The notes beneath the pieces were generated by a model, which saw only the letters and a program-made list of their open reading frames with translations, did no database searches and was not told where the DNA came from. The translations under genes were made by a program, and so were the position numbers. Positions 16,340 to 25,174 of a DNA stretch of 64,000 nt are shown here, piece by piece. Source of the DNA: Streptosporangium sp. NBC_01495 (lineage in GTDB: Bacteria > Actinomycetota > Actinomycetes > Streptosporangiales > Streptosporangiaceae). The stretch covers positions 4,278,001-4,342,000 of the forward strand of contig NZ_CP109430.1 in NCBI RefSeq assembly GCF_036250735.1. Direction: 5' to 3'. Each line of letters opens with the position of its first letter. Position 1 is the first letter of the stretch.

Positions 16340-17905
16340 ATGTCCGAAACGTGGTGGCGGGGAGCCGCGATCTACCAGGTCTATCTCCGGAGCTTCGCCG
16401 ACGGCAACGGCGACGGCATCGGCGACCTCGCGGGACTCCGCGCGCGCCTGCCGTACCTCTCCGACCTGGGCGTCGGCGCGATCTGGCTCAACCCCTGGTA
16501 CCCGTCGCCGATGGCCGACGGTGGGTACGACGTGGCCGATTACCGTGACATCGAGCCATCGTTCGGCACGCTCGCCGAGGCGGAGGAGTTCATCGCCGAA
16601 GCGCATGCCCTGGGTATCAAGACGATCACCGACATCGTCCCCAACCACGGCTCCGACCGGCAGAAGTGGTTCCTGCAGGCGCTGGAGGCCGGGCCGGGCT
16701 CACCCGAGCGGGAGCGCTTCCACTTCCGCCGGGGGCGGGGCGAGAGCGGCGAGCTGCCGCCCAACGACTGGCAGTCGATCTTCGGTGGCCCCGCGTGGAC
16801 CCGGATCGCCGACGGCGAGTGGTACCTGCACCTGTTCGCCCCCGAGCAGCCCGACTTCAACTGGGACAACCCGGAGGTCGTCGAGGAGTTCCACGACGTG
16901 CTGCGGTTCTGGTTCGACCGGGGCGTGGACGGCATCCGGATCGACTCGGCCGCCCTGCTGGTCAAGGACATGGACAGCCTGGGGGGCGAGGAGGCCTACA
17001 CCGACCTCGACGGCGTCCACGACGTCTATCGGGGCTGGCGCCGGGTGGCCGAGGAGTACGACGACCGGATCCTGATCGGCGAGGTATGGCTGCCCGACCA
17101 GGAGCGGTTCGCCCAGTACCTGCGCCCCGACGAGATGCACACCGCGTTCAACTTCGACTTCCTGGCGTGCACCTGGGACGCGGCCGCGCTGCGCGGGTCG
17201 ATCGACCTGACCCTGGCCACGCACATCCCGCTGGGCGCGCCTCCCACCTGGGTGCTGTCCAACCACGACGTGACGCGCCCGGTGACCAAGTACGGCAGGG
17301 CCGACACCTCCTTCAGCCACGCCGACCGCAAGCACGGCATGCCCTCCGATCCGGTGCTGGGCGAGCGCAGGGCGCGCGCGGCGGCGCTGCTCGCGATGGC
17401 GCTTCCCGGCGGCCTCTACGTCTACCAGGGCGAGGAGCTGGGGCTGCCGGAGGTCGAAGACATCCCCGACGAGCTGCGCCAGGACCCGATCTGGGTCCGC
17501 TCGGGCCGTACCGACGCGGGCCGCGACGGCTGCCGGGTGCCGCTGCCGTGGTCGGGTGACGAGCCGCCGTTCGGGTTCGGCACCGGGTCGACGTGGCTGC
17601 CGCAGCCGCTGGAGTGGAAGGCGCTGACGGCCGAGGCCCAGGCCGCCAACCCCACGTCCATGTTCACCCTCTATCGCGCCGGGCTGCACCTGCGCCGCGA
17701 GCTGCTCGGTGACGGCACGCTGACCTGGCTGGACGCGCAGGACGGGGTGCTGGCCTTCCGCCGGGAGTCGGGTCTGGTCTGCGTGGTCAACCTCGGCGCG
17801 GAGCCGGTGTCCCTGCCCGAGCACGAGTCGGTCCTGCTGGCCAGCGGCCCGCTGGAGGAGAACCTGCTCCCCTCCGACACCACCGTCTGGCTCCGTACGG
17901 TCTGA
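16340..17905 (+). CDS. GH13 alpha-glucosidase (oligo-1,6-glucosidase-like)
   Basis: A 521-residue cytoplasmic enzyme with no signal peptide. The GH13 conserved regions are present: DIVPNH (98-103), GIRIDSAAL with nucleophile Asp202, LIGEVWL with acid/base Glu248, and VLSNHD with the transition-state Asp near residue 316. The length and the IYQVYLRSFADGNGDGIGDL start fit alpha-glucosidases and oligo-1,6-glucosidases rather than secreted amylases. It probably hydrolyses the imported oligosaccharide to glucose. It is the last gene of the LacI-controlled operon, and its last codons lie inside the first degenerate copy of a downstream tandem repeat. Confidence 0.92.
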   Translation: MSETWWRGAAIYQVYLRSFADGNGDGIGDLAGLRARLPYLSDLGVGAIWLNPWYPSPMADGGYDVADYRDIEPSFGTLAEAEEFIAEAHALGIKTITDIVPNHGSDRQKWFLQALEAGPGSPERERFHFRRGRGESGELPPNDWQSIFGGPAWTRIADGEWYLHLFAPEQPDFNWDNPEVVEEFHDVLRFWFDRGVDGIRIDSAALLVKDMDSLGGEEAYTDLDGVHDVYRGWRRVAEEYDDRILIGEVWLPDQERFAQYLRPDEMHTAFNFDFLACTWDAAALRGSIDLTLATHIPLGAPPTWVLSNHDVTRPVTKYGRADTSFSHADRKHGMPSDPVLGERRARAAALLAMALPGGLYVYQGEELGLPEVEDIPDELRQDPIWVRSGRTDAGRDGCRVPLPWSGDEPPFGFGTGSTWLPQPLEWKALTAEAQAANPTSMFTLYRAGLHLRRELLGDGTLTWLDAQDGVLAFRRESGLVCVVNLGAEPVSLPEHESVLLASGPLEENLLPSDTTVWLRTV

Positions 17906-18134
17906 CCCTCCACCCCTCGGGACTCCCGGCTCGGGGCCGCCGGGGTCCGGCGGTCACGGTCTGGCCTTCCGCCCCTGGGGATTCCCCCTACTTGGGGCCG
18001 CCGGAGTTCGGCGGTCACGGTTTGACCTTCCGCCCCTGGGGATTCCCCCTACTTGGGGCCGCCGGGGTCCGGCGGTCACGGTTTGACCTTCCGCCCCTGG
18101 GGATTCCCCCTCTACTCGGGGCCGCCGGAGTCCG
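17895..18134. repeat. 61-bp tandem repeats with internal hairpins
   Basis: Three close copies start at 17951, 18012 and 18073 (unit 61 bp; the third is 2 bp longer), preceded by a degenerate copy from about 17895. Each unit contains the inverted repeat CCGCCGG-n-CCGGCGG (for example 18122-18138) and the conserved phrase CTTCCGCCCCTGGGGATTCC. Since 61 is not a multiple of 3, the array is not coding. It lies between the convergent glucosidase and GTPase genes and could act as a multi-hairpin terminator. Its origin and function are unknown. Confidence 0.85.
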
Positions 18135-18302
18135 GCGGCCCTGGGCGCCCCTGACCGGCCGGGCCCCGTCCGGCCGGTCAGGCGGCGCCGGCCACCCGCG
18201 AGGTCTCGCTCCGCCGGGTCTCCCCTCCCGGCGGAGCACCGTCGCGGCGCGGCCACCTCCCTGGAAGGCGTCGCCGGGTCCGCCCCTCAGCGCCTCTCCC
18301 TC

Positions 18303-19340
18303 TCAAAGGGGGATCTCGGTGAGGTCGAACGCCTTGGCGCCGCGTTCGCCGTCCCAGATCATCACGTTGCCGTACGTGCGCGCCGTGGCCACCGGTACGT
18401 CGGTGAGCGCGTCCATCTCCTGGAGCAGGCGCCGGAAGCGGAAGACGGCCGTGGGGCCGAGCCTGTTCACGACACCGGTCATCAGCCGCGTGAGGTTGAA
18501 CCTGAACAGCGCCGAACAGGGCAGCACCCGATGGTTGTCGCGTAACCGGGAGAAAACCTCCCGGTGCGCCGGATAACGGTCCGAGTACGCGTCGCACACC
18601 TGCTGGGAGAAATGCCCGCGGTAGTGGACGCCGCGACGGTCGAAGCCGAGTCTCTCGTCGGAGACGGTGAACTCCCCGGTGCCGTAGGTGCTCGTGAGGA
18701 GCATGTCCCCGTGGGGTTCGAGAAAGACGCTCTCGTAGTAGGCGGCCTTCTCCTCCAGACGGCGCAGGAGCGCCCCGCCGGGGCCGAAGGTGCCCCGATC
18801 CCCGCGCATGTCGAAGATCCACGGGGGCGGGGTCAGGGTGTCCGCCTTGGTGAGGACGAAGGTCAGCTTGCTCATGATGAGCCGCCGCGTCTCGATCGCG
18901 ACGCCGTCGAGCAGCCTGCGCAGACACTGCTCGTCATAGGTGGTGGAGCGGCTGTCGGCGTGGAAGGCCCAGATGGCGACGTCACACTGGATCAGCCTCT
19001 CCAGGTACATGGCCAGGTAGGTCTCGTCGGCGGTGCCCGACTCCCCGATCCCCGGCATGTCCCAGAAGGTCAGCATGTGACCTGAGGTGCCGGGCACCGA
19101 GACCGGCTCGGGCCTCCGGGTGACCGGCCGGACGTGACCGACGGCGAGGTCGGTGCCGAACAGGCAATTCAGGAGCGATGTCTTCCCCACTCCCGTTTGT
19201 CCCATTATTGCCACACTTAGCGGTTTATCTGATTCAGCACTTCTTTCGCGTCGAATATTCTCTCTGGCCTTTTTCACCTGGCCGTCGTCCAACGGGCCGA
19301 TGTTCAGCGGGCCGATGGAAAAATCTTCGATCTTGGCCAT
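18303..19340 (-). CDS. P-loop GTPase, Era/dynamin-like 50S ribosome-binding GTPase fold
   Basis: A 345-residue protein from ATG 19340, with AGGAG 8 bases upstream. G1 is GQTGVGKTS (residues 47-55), G3 is DMPG (94-97) and G4 is TKAD near residue 170. The last 170 residues are a helical region of no recognised family. An N-terminal helical stretch precedes the G domain. It resembles stand-alone MMR_HSR1 GTPases of actinomycetes, some found with conservons or signalling systems; its role is unknown. It is divergent from a large BTAD/AAA regulator with only 145 bp between starts, suggesting shared control. Confidence 0.8.
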   Translation of the reverse strand: MAKIEDFSIGPLNIGPLDDGQVKKARENIRRERSAESDKPLSVAIMGQTGVGKTSLLNCLFGTDLAVGHVRPVTRRPEPVSVPGTSGHMLTFWDMPGIGESGTADETYLAMYLERLIQCDVAIWAFHADSRSTTYDEQCLRRLLDGVAIETRRLIMSKLTFVLTKADTLTPPPWIFDMRGDRGTFGPGGALLRRLEEKAAYYESVFLEPHGDMLLTSTYGTGEFTVSDERLGFDRRGVHYRGHFSQQVCDAYSDRYPAHREVFSRLRDNHRVLPCSALFRFNLTRLMTGVVNRLGPTAVFRFRRLLQEMDALTDVPVATARTYGNVMIWDGERGAKAFDLTEIPL

Positions 19341-19485
19341 GAGGTCGTCTCCTGTGACATCGTTGTCGAGCGCTTCGAGCTGCTTTCCGCGCTCATCTCC
19401 ACGATGTGGCGAACAACCTTGCGATGACCTTGCAGCCGGAGCCGTCGCCGGAAAAAACACGAATCGATCCTCTCGGGCGGTGGAT

Positions 19486-22400
19486 GTGGCGAACTTCGAG
19501 ATCAAGCTGTTCGGTGCCGTGGACATCGTGATCGACGGGGTGCCGCAGGAGATCAACCCGCAACTGGCGAAGACGCTGGCCATGCTGGTCTCCGCCCGCG
19601 GCCCGATCTCCCCGGCCGCCCTGGCCGCCGGGTTGTCCGAACCGGCCGCGGACAGGCACGTGGAGGTGGCGCCGCCCGTCTCGCGGCTGCGCGGGCTGCT
19701 GCGCGGCAGCGGGCTGGACATCCCGCGGGCCAGGCGCTCGCACGTCTACGAACTGGTCGAGGACGCCCCGGGGCGCCTCGCCGCCACCGTCGACACGCGG
19801 CGGTTCGAGGCCTACCTGCGCGACGGGCGGACGCTGCTGGAACAGGGCGACCTCGCCGCGTCCCTGCGGACGCTACGGGAGGCGCTCGGGGAGTGGTCCG
19901 GCGACCCATTCGCGTCGCTGGCGGGCGGGTGGATCCCGCCCAGGGTCTGCGAGAGCTACCACGCCGGGCTGCGGGAGCGGCGCCGGGAGCTGACCATGCT
20001 CGTCGCCCGCGTCGCCATCCGGCTCGACCTCCTGGGCGACGCGGGATCCCTCACCGGCGAGGGCGTCGCCGACGGGCAGGAGGACAGCGGCCCGCTGTGG
20101 CTGCTGCGCTTCCTCATCGTCCTGCGCGACGAGGGGGCGGTCACCGCGAGGCAGATGATCGAGCGTCGCCGCGCGATCTCCCCCGGGGACGAGGCGGTGG
20201 GCCGGGCGCGGGACCTGCTGGCCCTGCGCGGGCACGGCCTCGGCCGCCCGCCGTCGCCGCCCTCCGCCGCTCACGTCCACGGGCGCGCCTACGGCCACGG
20301 CGGCCCGCGAGCCCTGATCGGCCGCAGGGACGAGATCCTGCTGCTCTCCGCCCTGGCCGGGCGGCTCGAACGCGGGGAGCCGGTGGCCCTGGCCGTCTGC
20401 GGCGTGCCCGGGGTCGGCAAGACCAGGCTGGTGGAGGAGCTGGCCGTGCTGCTGCCGTCGAAGGTGCGCATGGTGACCGTCCCGTGCCAGGAACTCGGCG
20501 ACCTCCAGCCGTGGCGGGTGCTGGTCGGGACCCTTTGGGAGGATCTGCGGCGCGACCTGTCCAGCCCGGCCGTCCCGATCGGCACCGAGGAGCGCGAGAC
20601 GCTGGAGGGGCTGATGTCGGCGGGCCTGTTCGTCTCGCTCGGCGGGCCCGGCCACGAACGCGACCCGAGGCGGCTGGTCGCCCTCCTGGTCTCCCTGCTG
20701 CGCCTGACCGCCGGCGCCGGTCTCCTGGTCGTCTTCGACGACGCCCACCTGCTCCGCTCCGACGCCGAGGAGCTGCTGCACAACGTGCGGGAGGCCCTCG
20801 GAGAGGCTCCCGTCGGCTTCGTGCTCACCGACCGCTCCGAGCCGTCGCGCTGGCGAGGGCGGATGGACGTGCTGGCACTGTCCCCGCTGGGGGTCGCGGA
20901 GGTGGCGGAGTGGCTGGGCACCACGTGGGGACGCGAACCGACACGCGCGGAGACCGGCAGGGCCGTGGACGGGACCGGGGGGCTGCCGCTGGACCTGTGC
21001 CGGATCACCGAGGCCGGTGACCTCCCCCACGACCTCCCGCGGCACGACACCGCCTCCAGCCCGATGTTCCGCTGGTTCGCCGCGGCGGCCGTCACCGCCC
21101 TGGGCCGGGAGATCGACGCCGATCTCGTCGCGGGCATGCTGGAGCTCGACGCCGAGGAGGCGAATCGCAGGCGCGCGGTGGCGGTGACGGCCGGAACGGT
21201 CATCGACCACCAGGGGTTGCGCTTCGGCCACGACACGGCCAGGGAAAGCCTGCTGCGGGAGCTGAAGCGCCATCCGGCACTCGCCATGGAACTGCATCGC
21301 CGGGCGTTCGAGATCCTGGACGAGTGGATGGTGCGGACGACCGGCGACGGCTGGATCGACCCGGCGCTGCCGGTGCGCGTCGCCGAACACGCCCGCTCCT
21401 CGGGGACCGGGCTGTCCCAGGAGCGGGTCGCCGCGGCCTGCCTCGGCGCCGCGCGGGCGCAGCAGCGCGGCTTCGCCACCGAGGGGGCGATCACCTGGGC
21501 ACTGGCCGGGCTGGGGCTGCGGTGCGACGCCGAGACCCGGGTCGGCCTGCTGATCACGCTGGGTGACGCGCGCAACGACGTCGGTGACCTGGAGGAGGCC
21601 GAGCGCCTGTACCTGCGGGCCCATCGCGACGGCGAGAAACTGCCGAGGCTCGCGGCGGTGGCGGCGATCAGGCTGGCGCGCCGCTGGTCGGCCCCCGGGC
21701 AGGCCGACCGGCAGCTGCTGCATGTGCTGGGCGGCAGCCTGGAGGCGCTCCGCGACGACACCGGCGACGAGGCGGTCCCGCTGCGGCTGCAGCTGCAGGC
21801 GCATCTCGCCCACAAGCTGACGATGGCGGTCAGCGACAGCCTCGACCCCACGTACGCCGGCCTGCGGCCCGGGGTGGAGCTGGCCCGCGCGACGCTGCGC
21901 GAGCTGGAGGAGTCCGGGGCGGGGCCGCTCATCCGTTGCGAGGTGCTGAACGAGTGCAGGTGGGGTCTGTACGACTTCGCGCCGCCGGGGGAGCTGCTGG
22001 GCATCGCCGAGCGGCTCCGGGAGGCGAGCATCGAGGCGGCGTCCGCGCACTTTCGCAGCGAGGCCATGATCGCCCTCACGATCGACCAGCTCCGGCTGGG
22101 CCGCCTGAGGGAGGCCGCCGCCACCGTGGCCGGTCACCGCAGGCACGTCGCGCGCAACCACCGGGTCTTCGGCCCCTGGCTGCAGAACACCCTCGACACG
22201 CTGATGGACGTCTGGCACGGGGAGTTCGGCCGCGCCGAGGAGCGCGTCCTGGCCGAGTGGCGGCAACTCGACGAGGAGGGCGAGGGTGAGGCGGTCTCCG
22301 CCGACACCCTGCGGCAGACCCTGATCGGGCAGCACTACTGGCTGCTGCGCGAGCAGGGACGGCTGGGGGAGCTGTTCGGCTCCGGGCTCGCCAGGCAGGT

Positions 22401-23091
22401 GGTCGAGTACGAGTACTTCCCGATCTGGCGCGCGGCGCTCGTCCTGGCGCTCTGCGAGATCGGCGGGCACGAGGACGCGAGGGACCGGCTGAGGGCGTTC
22501 TTCCGCGAGACCTCCGATCTCGGCGCGCTGCCGCCCGACGGGTGGTCGGTTCCGACGCTGGCCCTGCTGGCCGAGTCGTGCGCGCTGCTCATCGAGGCGG
22601 GGCACGGCGATCCCGAGCTGTCGCGGTGCGCCGCCCTCGTGCGAGAGCGCCTGTCGGCTCATCGCGGGCAGATCGCGCTCGCCGGGTGGCCCACGATCCT
22701 GCTGGGGCCGACGGACCGCTATCTCGGACTGCTCGCGCTGGCCGAGGGGGACGCCGAGGAGGCGCTGCGGTGCTTCGGCGAGGCGCTCCTGCTCGCCGAC
22801 GCCGCCTCCCCGCTGATCGCGCACCTCCACCTCGACCGTGCCAGGGCACTGCGCCTGCGCGGTGGCGCGCACACCCCGGGGGACTCCTCGGGGAACTCCC
22901 AGAGGAATTCCGCCGAGGGCACCGGGGGGTCCAGGGGCTCCGGAGGCTCCGAGTGGCCCGAGGGATACAAGGCGTCCGAGGGGGAGGGGGCCGTCGAGGG
23001 GGAGGTCGCCCATCTGCTCCGCCGCGCGCTGCGCCTGGCCGAGCGCCTGGGCATGGCCGGGGTCGCCGCCCAGGCGCTGTCGCTGCTGTGA
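19486..23091 (+). CDS. Large BTAD/SARP-type regulator with AAA ATPase and TPR-like region
   Basis: About 1201 residues from GTG 19486 (GTG 19480 is also possible). The first 90 residues form a winged-helix DNA-binding domain (FEIKLFGAVDIVIDG start), followed by a BTAD helical domain to about 250. An ATPase module has Walker A GVPGVGKT near residue 306 and Walker B LLVVFDDAH near 415. The remainder is helical and repeat-like, as in large SARP or AfsR-related ATPase regulators. A Gly/Ser/Glu-rich low-complexity stretch lies near residues 1130-1170. Such proteins activate secondary metabolism or development. The target is not evident; it is 12 kb from the polyketide cluster. Confidence 0.88.
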   Translation: MANFEIKLFGAVDIVIDGVPQEINPQLAKTLAMLVSARGPISPAALAAGLSEPAADRHVEVAPPVSRLRGLLRGSGLDIPRARRSHVYELVEDAPGRLAATVDTRRFEAYLRDGRTLLEQGDLAASLRTLREALGEWSGDPFASLAGGWIPPRVCESYHAGLRERRRELTMLVARVAIRLDLLGDAGSLTGEGVADGQEDSGPLWLLRFLIVLRDEGAVTARQMIERRRAISPGDEAVGRARDLLALRGHGLGRPPSPPSAAHVHGRAYGHGGPRALIGRRDEILLLSALAGRLERGEPVALAVCGVPGVGKTRLVEELAVLLPSKVRMVTVPCQELGDLQPWRVLVGTLWEDLRRDLSSPAVPIGTEERETLEGLMSAGLFVSLGGPGHERDPRRLVALLVSLLRLTAGAGLLVVFDDAHLLRSDAEELLHNVREALGEAPVGFVLTDRSEPSRWRGRMDVLALSPLGVAEVAEWLGTTWGREPTRAETGRAVDGTGGLPLDLCRITEAGDLPHDLPRHDTASSPMFRWFAAAAVTALGREIDADLVAGMLELDAEEANRRRAVAVTAGTVIDHQGLRFGHDTARESLLRELKRHPALAMELHRRAFEILDEWMVRTTGDGWIDPALPVRVAEHARSSGTGLSQERVAAACLGAARAQQRGFATEGAITWALAGLGLRCDAETRVGLLITLGDARNDVGDLEEAERLYLRAHRDGEKLPRLAAVAAIRLARRWSAPGQADRQLLHVLGGSLEALRDDTGDEAVPLRLQLQAHLAHKLTMAVSDSLDPTYAGLRPGVELARATLRELEESGAGPLIRCEVLNECRWGLYDFAPPGELLGIAERLREASIEAASAHFRSEAMIALTIDQLRLGRLREAAATVAGHRRHVARNHRVFGPWLQNTLDTLMDVWHGEFGRAEERVLAEWRQLDEEGEGEAVSADTLRQTLIGQHYWLLREQGRLGELFGSGLARQVVEYEYFPIWRAALVLALCEIGGHEDARDRLRAFFRETSDLGALPPDGWSVPTLALLAESCALLIEAGHGDPELSRCAALVRERLSAHRGQIALAGWPTILLGPTDRYLGLLALAEGDAEEALRCFGEALLLADAASPLIAHLHLDRARALRLRGGAHTPGDSSGNSQRNSAEGTGGSRGSGGSEWPEGYKASEGEGAVEGEVAHLLRRALRLAERLGMAGVAAQALSLL

Positions 23092-23173
23092 CCCGCATTC
23101 ACGCCGCCGGCCGTGCCGGCCCGGTGTGAGCCACGGTTCCCGCCGTGACCCGCGCCGGATGGTCCATTCTGAT

Positions 23174-24343
23174 CTACTTTGTAAAGGGCGGGGCCTTGAG
23201 CGCCCTCGCGGCCAACGCGACGAAAAGTGCCAACAGGGCGGGAATGGCGAGCGCGCGGGGCAGGCCGATCACTTCGGCGGCGCCACCGATCAGCACGGGC
23301 CCGCTGAGGAATCCCACGTAGCCCAGGCTCGCCACCCGGGCCAGTGCCTTCCCGGCCTGGGCCGGGTCGCGCCTGCCGGCCGCGGAGAAGACCTGGGGGA
23401 CGATGCAGGACAGGCCGGCTCCGAAGCAGCCGAAGCCGATCACCGCGGCGATCTGGTGGTCGGCGAGCAGGCCCAGGCCGAGCCCGGAGGCGGCCAGCGC
23501 CCCGCACGCGCGCACCAGGTTGACCGGCCCCAGCAGGGTGGCCAGCCTGTCACCGGCGAGGCGGCCCGCGGTCATCATGATCGAGAAGGCGGCGTAGGCG
23601 GCCGCGGCGAACCCGTCGGAACTGTTGAGGCTCTCACTCAGGTAGACCGAGCTCCAGTCGGCCGCGGCCCCTTCGCCGATCATGCAGCAGAAGGCCAGGA
23701 CACCCAACAGCAGCACCCCGCCGCCACCACCACCGGCCGCCGGTTTCGTCCCGGCGGGGGCGTGCGCGGTCAGGGGCAGCGCCCAGCGGGCGGCCCAGAG
23801 CGCGAGCGCGACGATCGCGACGGCGACCGCGGTGAACGTCGCCCCCGGGCTGAGCGCGGCCTGGGCGAGCAGCCCTCCCGTGGCGGCGCCGAGGAAGCCG
23901 CCGATGCTGAACACGGCGTGGAAGGACGACATGATCGGACGGCCGGTGGCCTGCTCGATCTCGACGGCGTTGGCGTTCATCGCCACGTCCAGCGTGCCGT
24001 GCACCGCGCCGAAGGCGAACAGTGCGACGGCCAGGCCGGCCAGGTTCGGCATGAAGGCGGGCAGGACCAGCACGAGGCTCTGCGCGAAGGCCATCGGCAG
24101 CATCACCTTGACGCTGCCGTAGCGGTCGACCAGGCGGCCGACCACCTGCATGCCGGCGATCGCCCCGGCGGCGATGCCGAGCAGCCCGACGCTGAGCTCG
24201 CCCTCGCTCAGCCCCAGCCCCTGTTTGATCGACGGGATGCGCGCCGTCCAGGTGCCGATGGACATGCCCGAGAGCAGGAAGAGCAGGTAGACCGCCACCC
24301 GGCCGCGTAGCAGCGCGGCCCGGTCGAGGGTGGTGACGTGCAT
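23174..24343 (-). CDS. MFS transporter (12-helix)
   Basis: A 389-residue membrane protein beginning MHVTTLDRAALLRGRVAVYL. It has the MFS loop 2-3 motif GRLVDRYGSVKVMLP and about 12 hydrophobic segments, with a glycine-rich central loop (AGGGGGGVL). It resembles YbjJ-like or fucose-permease-type MFS proteins, but the substrate cannot be told. It is 15 bp downstream of the DeoR-family gene on the same strand, so it is likely its regulated partner. Confidence 0.85.
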   Translation of the reverse strand: MHVTTLDRAALLRGRVAVYLLFLLSGMSIGTWTARIPSIKQGLGLSEGELSVGLLGIAAGAIAGMQVVGRLVDRYGSVKVMLPMAFAQSLVLVLPAFMPNLAGLAVALFAFGAVHGTLDVAMNANAVEIEQATGRPIMSSFHAVFSIGGFLGAATGGLLAQAALSPGATFTAVAVAIVALALWAARWALPLTAHAPAGTKPAAGGGGGGVLLLGVLAFCCMIGEGAAADWSSVYLSESLNSSDGFAAAAYAAFSIMMTAGRLAGDRLATLLGPVNLVRACGALAASGLGLGLLADHQIAAVIGFGCFGAGLSCIVPQVFSAAGRRDPAQAGKALARVASLGYVGFLSGPVLIGGAAEVIGLPRALAIPALLALFVALAARALKAPPFTK

Positions 24344-24358
24344 GGGGGAGGGCTCCAG

Positions 24359-25117
24359 TCAGACGGTGCGGACGGCGACGCCCGCCGCGATCATGGCGTC
24401 GTGCTCGGCGGGGGGCAGCGCGGTGTCGGTGACGACCATGTCGAGGCGGTCCAGCGGGCAGACGGCGCCGAACGCGGTGCGGGTGAACTTGCCGGAGTCG
24501 GTGGCCACGACCACGCGCCGGGCGGAGGCGATCGCCGCCTGCTTGACGGCGACGTCGGACAGGTCGTGGGCGGTGAGGCCGTGCTCGGCGGACAGGCCGC
24601 AGCAGCCGATGACCGCGGTGTCGAAGCGCAGGGACCGGATGGCGTTCTCGGTCAGCGGGCCGGTGAAGCTCAGCTCGCCGGGACGGACCTCGCCCCCGGG
24701 AAGCACCAGGCGGATCCGGGAGGCCGAGCTGAGCTCGGTGGCCGACTGCAGGCAGAGCGGCAGGACCGTCAGGCGGCGGTCGCGGATCACCCGCGCGATC
24801 TCCAGGGAGGTGGTGCCGCTGTCGAGCAGCACGGCCTCTCCGTCGGCGAGCAGGGCCGCGACCTCGGCGGCGATCCGCCGCTTGGCCTCCACCGCCTCGC
24901 GCTCGCGCACCCCGAAGGGCGGCTCGTCCCCGCGCAGCAGCAGGCTCACCGCGCCGCCCCTGACCCGCCTGACCACGCCCTGCTGGGCGAGCTCGTCGAG
25001 GTCGCGGCGGATGGTCATCTCCGACACCGTGTGCTCGACGGCCAGCTCCGCGACCGAGACGACGTCGCTGGAGCGCAGCGCCGACATGATCGCGCGAATG
25101 CGATTGTTACTTTCCAC
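24359..25117 (-). CDS. DeoR/GlpR-family transcriptional repressor
   Basis: About 252 residues from GTG 25117. The HTH (VVSVAELAVEHTVSEMTIRR followed by DLDELAQQGVVRRVRGGA) is the DeoR signature, and the C-terminal DeoR sensor domain contains LLDSGTTSLEIA, the sugar-phosphate-binding loop. Earlier frame starts exist (TTG 25153) but the GTG gives the family-standard N-terminus. The start codon overlaps a perfect palindrome, suggesting autorepression. It probably controls the MFS gene downstream in response to a phosphorylated sugar. Confidence 0.88.
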   Translation of the reverse strand: MESNNRIRAIMSALRSSDVVSVAELAVEHTVSEMTIRRDLDELAQQGVVRRVRGGAVSLLLRGDEPPFGVREREAVEAKRRIAAEVAALLADGEAVLLDSGTTSLEIARVIRDRRLTVLPLCLQSATELSSASRIRLVLPGGEVRPGELSFTGPLTENAIRSLRFDTAVIGCCGLSAEHGLTAHDLSDVAVKQAAIASARRVVVATDSGKFTRTAFGAVCPLDRLDMVVTDTALPPAEHDAMIAAGVAVRTV

Positions 25118-25134
25118 ATGTTCATTTGAACATG
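25117..25134. promoter_or_regulatory. Perfect 18-bp palindromic operator at the DeoR start
   Basis: CATGTTCATTTGAACATG: 8-bp perfect arms around a TT centre. It overlaps the GTG start of the leftward DeoR gene and lies 41-58 bp upstream of the rightward WYL gene. It is the likely DeoR operator and could affect both directions. Confidence 0.7.
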
Positions 25135-25174
25135 GACTGTGTGCGGTTGGCAAACGTGCGGGACAATGGCCGGC

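Noticed and set aside
17954..18256. Minus-strand frame with repeated Arg/Pro/Ala/Ser-rich words, like a repeat protein
   Set aside because: It only reads the 61-bp DNA repeats; 61 is not divisible by 3, so the frame is not kept between units, and there is no ribosome site.
19873..23013. A 1046-codon frame antisense to the BTAD regulator
   Set aside because: It is long only because of high GC; the plus-strand frame carries clear Walker motifs and normal codon bias.
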